Both the position numbers and the translations under genes were made by a program. A DNA stretch of 64,000 nt from Ophiura sarsii (Eukaryota; Echinodermata; Ophiuroidea; Amphilepidida; Ophiuridae): assembly GCA_035610835.1 (NCBI GenBank), contig CM069450.1:28579503-28643502 (forward strand), written 5' to 3'. Under the pieces are notes generated by a model, which was given only the letters and a program-made list of their open reading frames with translations, did no database searches and was not told the DNA's origin. Shown piece after piece: positions 55,975-64,000 of this stretch. Within the stretch, counting starts at the first letter, position 1, and each line of letters begins with the position of its first letter.

Positions 55975-55996
55975 GGGGGGGGGGGGGGGGGGGGGG
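55975..55996. repeat. G22 homopolymer
   Basis: 22 consecutive G shortly after the assembly gap. Confidence 0.9.
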
Positions 55997-56099
55997 TGGG
56001 AGGGTACTCGCCTAAGCGGTGGCGCTACATGTAGTGCCGCTTAGTCGCTTTTTGCTAAAAAAAACCATAATGGGGTATGATTTTGTGATGGAAAATCTC

Positions 56100-56350
56100 T
56101 AAAAATAAAAAAAATTGCCCCACTTACTACAGATGGTTTTATTTTAAAATCCTTACAAATGGGTATATTTTCACGAATTGCGAAGAGCGGGTCTAGTTTT
56201 CCACAAAAAAATCATATAAATGGGTGTATTTTCGCGAATGCGAAATTTTGGTATATTTTCCAGATAATTTGCGAACGGGGTCTATAAATGTAGCAAAATC
56301 CTTAGAAATGGGTACCGTTTTTTCAAAAAATCACCTTTTAGAAATGGGTA
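56100..56350. repeat. Degenerate AAATGGGTATATTTTCGCGAA repeats
   Basis: Four units of roughly 60 bp share AAATGGGT(A/G)TATTTTC, CGCGAAT or CACGAATTGCGAA, and CCACAAAAAAATC-type words. No gene. Confidence 0.65.
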
Positions 56351-56754
56351 GGCCTATGTTTTTTTATTTGAATCTCCTGCCGCACATCCCCGACCAAATT
56401 CAATTCCGGGGGCCTGTCCTACTACCTCTGTGTTCTTAGATTGTTATGCGCTTGTGCGGAAGAGCGCAATGCTGATCCCCTATCTTATACCATGAAGATG
56501 CTTGTATACGTGACACTTCTCTTAAAATGAAAGGTTCTCTGTCTACTGCGGTTCCTTGTTTTTTCGTTTGCCAAACTCTTGTATTGATGATCGAGTGATT
56601 TCAGGCATTTTAGAACATGCGGTATAAAATATCGGAGTGATGTTTGCGGTATTAAAGTGGAGCCTGGTTGGCGGTATTAAGGAGTTATGTGGTATAGTAG
56701 CCCTATAGCGTATATTTAAAGGTCGTATTTTGTTGTTCGTAAACAGATGTACAC

Positions 56755-57105
56755 TGTGACGCACCCATGTAAATTGACGGACCTTGACGCACCCTCCGTA
56801 ATTTTTTTGACGGACCAAAGGCTGCCACTGACGTACCCTCCGTCAAAAAAATTTGGTAAACGACGCACCCACGACGCACCTCTCCCGGGGGTCATAGGGT
56901 GCGTCTTACAACTGATAGGTGTATAACGCACACACAGCGACGTGTAATAGAGGAGATTACAATATTATTGGACTGCGCAAATTCTCAGCTTCAAGGTCGA
57001 TGCCTGTTTTATGATGACCTCGAAACTAACAGCCAAAGTTCACCTTCGGCATACCTTAACGCACGCACAGCGACGTGTAATAGAGGGAGATGACAATATT
57101 TTCCC
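56755..57105. repeat. GACGCACCC repeat cluster and a 131-bp direct repeat
   Basis: TGACGCACCC, GACGTACCCTCCGTCAAAAA and ACGACGCACCCACGACGCAC words cluster at 56,755-56,910. ACGCACACACAGCGACGTGT then AATAGAGGAGATTACAATAT (56,928) recurs at 57,059 with few changes. Confidence 0.75.
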
Positions 57106-57409
57106 GGCATTTCTTGATTAAAGTCCCAACGATACGAACTTATATACGGATTACAGCTTTGTCATAATCGCGTCTGTCTAATAAAGTTCTCTATCGATCA
57201 ACCATAGCACACTTGACAGTGGAGTGATAGTGACCTTAGTCAAATGAACGAGTATGTTGGGACATTTCTTCCGGCATGAGCTGATCAGGCGAATTCAATA
57301 CTGGGGCCCAGTAAAAATGTTTTAAGCAAAATCCATGTGATTTTTCCATTTTTTAGCATATGTCACACAAAGGGGTCCCAACTCAAGGCACACGACTTTT
57401 TGTTGTTGA

Positions 57410-57499
57410 AAATCTTTATTATTTTTTGAATTATCGACCAAAAGGTCTACCAAAATCATTTTTGGCACTTTTCAATAATTCAAAAAATAACAAAGATTT
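57410..57499. repeat. Hairpin with 25-bp arms
   Basis: 57,410-57,434 and 57,475-57,499 are reverse complements with one mismatch. The 40-bp loop contains a further small dyad (CCAAAA...TTTTGG). Probably a tiny MITE. Confidence 0.88.
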
Positions 57500-58965
57500 A
57501 AAAAAAAACACCACCACGTTATTCAGAGGGAATTGTACTAGGAATATAATAAAACTAGTATGACAGAATATGACAAAATATATTTTGAGTCACAAAACGT
57601 GTTTTTTATACTTTTCTTCAAATGATAAATTCCATGATCATGATTGGTTTCATTGAACCATTTTCTGCCAAAAAATGTATACTTTTATATAGAATTAATG
57701 AATATTGAAGAAGTTACGGCAGTTTTACGGAGGCTATACCTGGAGGTGCACAACCCCCATAACACGCACCACGTGGATTATTTGAGGCGCAATTTGTATC
57801 CATTTTTGCTCAACTTTGAAAAAAGAATTAACTTTTACAATATTTTTCTAAGGGGGGTTTTCTACCAATTTCCTTGTCTTTTATATACAATTTTAATTTC
57901 TTAAAAGAATATAAAATGCTAATTTATGAACAACAAGAATGATAATGACATCTTATCTCATCTTTGGAAAAATAGAGGTCAAAAATCATACAATTAAAAC
58001 AATGCTATTTTCGGCGTATACTACGATTGAAAAACTATATACATATATAACATTAGAAACAAAAAAAGTAATGATCGCCTAAATGATCTATCTCTGAAAG
58101 TTACTCTCATGACTGTGTACGAGTCGGAACCGGGTAAGGCGAAAATGTTTGAATTTCATTAGACTGTTGAGTTATTTTTCTTGTACTTACGAGCCTAAAT
58201 ATCAGGTTTCGAGAAGATCACACATGATTCCGGGAATGTCAGTCATCATTTTCTATGTCTCTAATGTTAAAATGTATATGATTTCTTCAAGCTATACTTT
58301 TTTCAAATTACAATTGTGTCCTTTCTATTACATTCAAGTACAAATTAAACGGCAGCGACATCAGGCATGTCATCAGGGTATTGGTAACAAATAATTTAGG
58401 AAGTCGGCTCGGGAGAGAAAATTAATTGAATATTTATTACGAGTAATCTTTGACGGAACAATTTTACAGTAATCAGGCCTACTGTTAATTATACCTATGC
58501 GGCCATTTCTTAAAAAAGAATTACAGTCAGAAAGTAGAGAATTATCTCACCTTCAATTCCCTGGTTTGAATTATAATATGAAATTTAAAACTACACATGG
58601 CAGTGGCGGATAATATAAATAATGAGATATATCAGCCACTGTTTTATTTAATGATATATCAAGTCGAATGAAACGTAGAGGCGACAAATACAAATCATGT
58701 GTCCTAATTAACTTTATTCAGACATAATTACTAACATTAATAATATTTAGTCCAATCCACCTGAAAATAATACTACACTTACATTATAATAGACCTAAAA
58801 TAAACTGCTCAAATTACTAATATAGTACGCTGGTTTTACTGACCATTGAAGATTACGCCGGCTGCCAATCGCCAGTATACACCAGCACACACCGGTATAG
58901 GGTCAAACTCGCTAGTCATAAAGGTCGCTAGTCATAATGCTCATTATTCATAATCTGCCCTACCC
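57500..58965. other. No recognisable gene
   Basis: AT-rich. An 86-codon plus-strand frame at 57,644-57,904 and one at 58,149-58,394 have no known motifs. CGCTAGTCATAA is repeated at 58,909 and 58,927. Confidence 0.45.
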
Positions 58966-59138
58966 CTAAACCCTAAACCCTAATCCTAACCCTAACCCTA
59001 ACCCTACTCATAACTCTAACCCAAACCCTAACCCTAAGTTGAACCCTAACACTAACCCTAACTATAACCATAACCCTAACCATAACCCTAACGATAACCC
59101 TAATCCTTACACTTACGCTAACCCTAACCCTAACCCAG
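58966..59138. repeat. Interstitial CCCTAA array
   Basis: Hexameric CCCTAA with variants (CCATAA, TCCTAA, ACCTAA-like), i.e. TTAGGG on the minus strand. Degenerate, so an internal, ageing telomere-like tract and not a chromosome end. Confidence 0.92.
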
Positions 59139-59220
59139 TGGCGTAGCTCAGAGGGGGGCAGTTGCCCCCCCTGACAGATTGTTTTTGTGGCCCCGCCCCC
59201 CCTTTGTGCCCCCGCCCCTC
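59135..59220. mobile_element. Possible hAT-like terminus
   Basis: CAGTGGCGTAGCTCAGAGGG followed by GGCAGTTGCCCCCC and C-rich sequence starts exactly at the end of the CCCTAA array. CAGTGGCGTAGC resembles many hAT/MITE termini. The opposite end was not found. Confidence 0.4.
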
Positions 59221-60310
59221 TCTTTGGATATAGTGTTTATATGCGGGGTAAACATTTAAAAATGACCATTTTAGCCTGGTTTTTAAAAATAAATGACCAT
59301 TTTTGTTGAAAAACTGCTTAAAACCCTGAGGATTGGCCAATATTTGTTGACTACAGTGCTTTTTTGACTGGTAAACTTTGTGTCCGTGCGAAATTTTTTG
59401 ACCGTGCGAATTTTTTTGACTTTACACCACCTATTTGAGCCACATACGGAGGTCAAGGAATTCGTCTCAATTGAAATAATAATGGGCATATATTGGCAGT
59501 GTTCTTGTCCAAGGCACCTAGAGGTGAATTTTACAATGATTAGGGCGACTACATCTGTTGACTTTCCCTTTCTATACGAGGCACCACGAATAATTACGGA
59601 ACGGTTTAGGACCGGAACAAATTGTTCACAGTACACAGTATTATCAATTGACCCGTCTCAGGTTGGATGTTAAATGCGGTGCACGTAGGCAGATCTTTTG
59701 ATAACACATCTATAATTCAACAATAGAAATGATGCATAATCTGCTCTGTTTCAAAATGTGTTGGTTTAAAAATATATATATATAACTAGTCAGCTCCGTA
59801 ACGAGTTTCATTTGAGGGCGCTACAAATTGACTGGTGTGCGTCACCATGTAACGTGTATCCGTCAATTTGTGCAATCGTAGCATTTTCGCTTTTCGACTC
59901 TAAATAGTTGCATAACAATTAACATCTTACCAAATTGAGGACAGCCTAGCTACCACAATTCCTCGTGGCAGCTAGTCCGATGATTTTATCTCACCTTTGA
60001 CACCAACATCTCGCAATACAGTTCGAAATCACACTTCAATTGAACCTATATATCGCGATGAGGCTGCCATTTTCTAGGCGAGTTTACCACATTTTAATGA
60101 TGTAGTATTATGTATTTCTTCTTCAATATTTGACGAGAGGTCGTTTCCTTGGAAACGCAGTTACGTTCCCAAGCCCGCCGGTATTTGAAATTTTAAACTG
60201 ACGTCCCTCACGCGATGCATCGCATGTGTAAACATTAACGGCAGTGCGTCATTAGAGCAGACTGATACGTTCAGACGTTTTGCTGTTTTAAAAACACAAT
60301 TTGAATGTCT
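59221..60310. other. Anonymous with small repeats
   Basis: TTGACCGTGCGAATTTTT-type words repeat at about 59,375-59,415. A dyad CAAATTGAC...GTCAATTTG lies at 59,824-59,872. 60,200-60,270 is the inverted partner of 25,120-25,220. No gene. Confidence 0.45.
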
Positions 60311-60320
60311 TTAAGAAGTG

Positions 60321-61440
60321 CAATATCGCCCCCTAGCATTAAACATTGTACATTGTACGTGAATTTCCAAGTTTCGAATACACAGCACATTTGTAAACTA
60401 CAATTCAATAATCAAAATGCTAGGGGTATTCCTATTTTTTTGAAAATATGGATGTTCTCTTTAAAAGCACATAATGTTGGCCCCTTGCGTAGAATAATAT
60501 TATAAAGTCTACGTGATTTGCCAAATTTCTAAAGTACAATATCGCCCTCTAGCATTTCAAGAATTCAATAATAAAAATGCTACATGTAGGGAGTATTAGA
60601 ATTGTTATGAAAATGCGTCGAGATTTTCTGCGAAAAGCACAATTTTTCCCCCTTACGTGGAATATCATAACTATGTGATTTGCCAAGTTTTTGGAAACAG
60701 CACAGTTGTAGAGAACAATATCACCCTCTAGCATGCTTAGAAATCAATAATAAACATGCTTAGGGGGTCCCTCTCATGTTTTGAAAACACATTGAGATTT
60801 GCTTCGAAAAGCACAATGTCGCTTCCTAGGCATAATTTAAATTCCACGTGATTTACCTGGTTTTCACAACACAACACATTTTTGTTAACACCTTTCACCC
60901 GGCTTTTATTTTTACCATATATACAAAACAGATTTATCGGAAACCTTTCCCAACTTTCAAAGTCTATCTCAATTAGGATTACTGAACCAATACTAGACAC
61001 GTTTGTTCTTATTTTCATGCATTTCTCATGGTGAATCCAAACATGGCAATGCAATTCAATAATGTTGACATTGTTGAAACATTTTGTGAAATTTTGGAGT
61101 GTCGTCTGCAGACGCCTGCCGCATGGAAAGTGTAACTAGAATTCAATAATAAAAATGCTAGGGGCTACTCTTTCACTCTTAATGTTATGGAAACACGTCG
61201 AGATTTTCTTCGAAAAGCACAATGTCGCCCTCTAGCGTGGCATAATATAAATTCTACGTGGTTTACCAAGTTTTGAAAACACAGCACATCTATAAAGTAC
61301 AATATCGCCCTCTATACTCCAATATTACAAATATTAGGGAGTGTTCCTATTGTTTTAAACACTCATCGACATTTTCTTTGAAAAGCAAAATGTCGCCCCA
61401 CAGCGTTGAATAATATAAATAAAATTGCAAGGTGAAAGAA
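60321..61440. repeat. Satellite-like repeat, period about 180-215 bp, dimeric
   Basis: CAATATCGCCCTCTAGCAT-type starts recur at 60,321, 60,537, 60,716 and 61,300. The alternate half-unit (AAAAGCACAATGTCGCCCTC) recurs at about 60,455, 60,635, 60,810, 61,215 and 61,380. AATTCAATAATAAAAATGCT and ACGTGATTTGCCAAGTTT are also shared. A MITE interrupts the fourth unit at 60,885-61,136. Confidence 0.88.
60885..61136 (-). mobile_element. TTAACACTTTC-family MITE, copy D
   Basis: TTAACACCTTTCACCCGGCT and GCCGCATGGAAAGTGTAAC ends. GTCGTCTGCAGACG is near the right end. The minus frame contains HVWIHHEKCMKIRT, then GSVILIEIDFESWERF. Inserted into satellite unit 4. Confidence 0.88.
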
Positions 61441-61689
61441 ATAGCGCCAACGTTTACAACCGCTTTGGACTTTTCATGACACACCGTTTGATTGTTACGA
61501 CGAACCTATGACATAGTGCAGAGTTATCAGACGACGATAGCTACGAATCTGTTTTCACATTGGTTTAAAACATTCGCTGTTTCCATTTAATAATTCAAAA
61601 TTCAAAACGGTTGAATTTAAAATAAAATCATATATTTCTCGATAGTGAAAAAGCATGTAAAAATAGTCTCTGAAAGGTTTTTATACCAA

Positions 61690-61985
61690 CTTGTTTACAC
61701 TATAGTCGATTCATCTAACCCCGATCTTCCAATGACGTCACCCAACCGTTCCATTGACTGGAAGAGGAGGTTGTAAAAATTGTATACTGTTATGACGGTA
61801 CTTGTACACGCAGGTTATGACGTATGTCATTTATACCATCATTAGGTGAAGGTGTTTCTAAACTATATTATAATTAAATTGGGGAAACAGCGCCATAACA
61901 ATACTGACGAAAATATCGATGGAATCTATGGAATCAGTTCGCATGAAAAATAGCCCTAATAGAAAATAATTATGTTAGCACCCAT
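61690..61985. repeat. Dispersed repeat, inverted partner of 27,895-28,052
   Basis: Shares GATCTTCCAATGACGTCACC, AACCGTTCCATTGACTGG and GAAAATATCGATGGAATC. The extra segment at about 61,775-61,905 is absent from the other copy. 61,441-61,689 and 61,986-62,307 are anonymous. Confidence 0.75.
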
Positions 61986-62307
61986 AACATGTGTCATTAC
62001 CATAAGATTATGTTTAATTTACTTTACGTACTGCTGGTCGTTCAATCTGATTCTGTTGCGAATTCTTCCTCGAGCTTGACGATAACCTGATCAATTTCTA
62101 TAAGATATGTGATCATTGATCTAATACGGGTAATCCACATCCGGAACATTTTGCCAGTCCGTTTGTAAAATATAAATGTTGCCATTTTTATTTCAAATTG
62201 ATGTCATATTGAAGTTGTTGTTGTGACGTATCCTATGATGTTATCCTTAATTTTCTTTTGCAAAGTCGTCAGTTTTGTATAGGTTCCGTGGTTTGTACAA
62301 CTTATTC

Positions 62308-63845
62308 GGCCGAGTGCACCAAACTAGCGTAACTTAATAGGAAGGTAAGCTACCTCCCTAGTAGTTATGCTCTAACTGTAGTATAACTTACTATGTAACT
62401 GGCGAGTAACACCAGAATAGTAACTAGCGAGGTAAATATCCACATTAATCATCATCGTCCCCTTACAAAATTCATTGGCGCATATGCGAAGTGTTAACCT
62501 ATAGTTTACTGTAGAATTCTGATGTGAATGGTCATCCGTAATATTTAAAATGTGTCGTCACTTGCTAGGTCATAGGTGAGTCTACATAAATAATCACGTT
62601 GAGTCGGCCTGCGCTCCGTACAAAAATGACGGCATGTTTTGGGCCAAAAAATCGAATTTGTTCAACGCTTTTTCAAAAATAAGGACTATCATGACATGGC
62701 AAACATATTTTGGGCGAGGGCACATACACAAATTGCACCAAAAAGCAAAGCAAGCGCAATTGGTACTTCAGCATCGGTGTTTGTAAAACACGTACGACAC
62801 GTACGTACGTACGCATGCACTCTGTACATTCTCCCAACTTCGCTGTGCCACACGTAGTACGTGTGAAGAGTCTATGCATAAATCATGATAATGATCTGCG
62901 CGCCCGCATTTCGCTGATCCCCAAATTAATTGTATTATGTCGCCACGATACCTGTTACTAGGTTTAGCATGTACGGATCGGATCCTAAATAAAATGAGCA
63001 CTGTCACATGTTCGCCAAAGTATGCAAATAGTGACTCGTACTCGGCCGGGAGTGTTTCATCATGTTCATGTTGTTCCGTGCTTTTATTAGCCCGGGAAAT
63101 ATTAAAGCAGCATAACATCATTGACACTACCTTATTCAATGTTACGCTATGTAAGGCTCTTAAGACCCCCTTTCCAGCTCACCCGTCACCCACAGCCCCC
63201 TAAACATTATGCTCTGTCACCCAAAGACCCCTCATTTTACTTTTTATCTGTCACCCAAAGACCCCTTGTTTTTCAACTTTCACTCAACACAGCTTTGATA
63301 GCTTTTGATTTACTCTATATTCAACACTTGCGGAGGGAGTGTGAGTACACATTACAATATCAATAACAATTATAGAAATTCGCTGATTTACGGTAAAGTG
63401 ATTGCCCGTTTACAATGCCGTTGATTCAGACCGTTGTATTGGAGCTCGCGTGACATCGCGCATAATCAAACCAATCTGCCGCTGAAATAGGTGTGGTTGG
63501 GAGAATTTTTATAATAATCATTTAATACATTATTCATGATGTACGATCATAATAAACAGTATTATGTACATGTATCGTACGTACGTACGTACGTACGCGT
63601 ACGTACGTACGCGTACGTGTCGTACGTGTTTTACAAACACCGCTTCAGCATCAGCGAATCATCCCCTCCAAGTTCTGCCCCAACTTACTCTTGGGTCCGG
63701 TCAGGTATAACATTTAGCGTAACCTACCCGCCAGTTACTAGCCTAGTAGCTTACCCGATTTAGTGCTCTCCAAATGTTGGGTTACGCCTCAGCCACTATC
63801 GAGGTAGCGCTATTCTTCAGCTATCCGTCATTGGTGCACTCAGCC
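62308..63845. mobile_element. Non-autonomous DNA transposon, 1.54 kb
   Basis: The ends GGCCGAGTGCACCAA and TTGGTGCACTCAGCC are inverted. Next to each lie related GTAACTGGCG(A/G)GTA and GTAAGCTAC words. Inside is a second inverted pair (62,764-62,818 and 63,572-63,655) built on TTCAGCAT(C)...GGTGTTTGTAAAAC and ACGTACGACACGTACG with (ACGT)n. The left 440 bp recurs at 33,091-33,533. Short frames are shadows; no transposase. Confidence 0.75.
63150..63265. repeat. Tandem CACCCAAAGACCCC units
   Basis: CTGTCACCCAAAGACCCCTC and CTGTCACCCAAAGACCCCTT with TTTTTAT spacers, plus a variant CCGTCACCCACAGCCCCC, about 35 bp apart. Confidence 0.75.
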
Positions 63846-64000
63846 AATGATATCATAAAGAAAATGTGCAATTCGTATTGGTTTAAAACGTAATCGCGAA
63901 TACCCATCGAATAACCAACTCCACTCTAAGTGTCCTTCCTTTCCATTTTTGCAAGTTAAATAGCAGTTCTTGGACATGGCGGGTAATTTAAAATAAGTCA

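Overview
The window is AT-rich metazoan nuclear DNA, most likely from a marine invertebrate. The evidence is one intronless vertebrate-like class A GPCR gene, eukaryotic tRNA and tRNA-derived sequences with A and B boxes, L2/CR1-like and Tx1/L1-like LINE remnants, Tc1/mariner-type inverted-repeat elements with TA target sites, TTAGGG-like interstitial arrays, and a 100-N assembly gap. The receptor type and repeat style would fit an echinoderm, hemichordate or similar deuterostome, but that placement is an inference.

The only confident protein-coding gene is the receptor at 18,000-19,196 (minus strand), a rhodopsin-class neuropeptide-type receptor closest in style to TRH/neuromedin-U/ghrelin receptors. 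A tRNA-Asn(GTT) gene lies at 54,828-54,901 (minus strand). Decayed coding traces are: a Tx1/L1-like LINE 3' end with a 17-bp target duplication (3,913-4,537), L2/CR1-like reverse-transcriptase C-termini (21,306; 36,584-37,320; 39,003), a reverse-transcriptase core fragment captured inside an inverted-repeat transposon (29,839-29,997), a frameshifted TTF-type zinc finger (35,288-35,502), and a 101-codon frame broken by two TGA codons (44,685-44,987).

Layout: 0.4-2.2 kb and 21.0-23.3 kb are diverged copies of one long repeat. One copy carries a MITE that the other lacks, giving a filled and an empty site. 3.9-4.8 kb holds the LINE insert and a long TGAT microsatellite. 5.3-5.9 kb is a foldback MITE. 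6.46-11.6 kb is a giant nested foldback with YY1-like motifs spaced about 165 bp apart and at least three later insertions in its right arm. 11.8-17.2 kb carries further MITEs. 17.2-20.2 kb holds the receptor and its flanks. 20.2-26.6 kb is dense in MITEs, minisatellites and an array of 20-bp palindromes. 27-41 kb alternates quiet DNA with inverted-repeat elements, LINE remnants and a perfect 103-bp hairpin. 41-42.2 kb has TTAGGGG/GGGTTAT heptamer arrays. 44-52 kb holds several MITEs. 53-57 kb has tRNA loci, the gap and simple repeats. 59-61.4 kb has CCCTAA-like DNA and a roughly 180-bp satellite interrupted by a MITE. 62.3-63.8 kb is a 1.5-kb DNA transposon whose left part recurs at 33 kb.

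The genes do not form a functional cluster. The window's main interest is its record of nested mobile elements. The least expected signals are the dispersed CCAGTATCGNNCGATACTGG palindrome arrays, the perfect hairpin at 36.4 kb, the tRNA-like module enclosed by a 24-bp inverted repeat, and the four-copy MITE family with a partly open reading frame.
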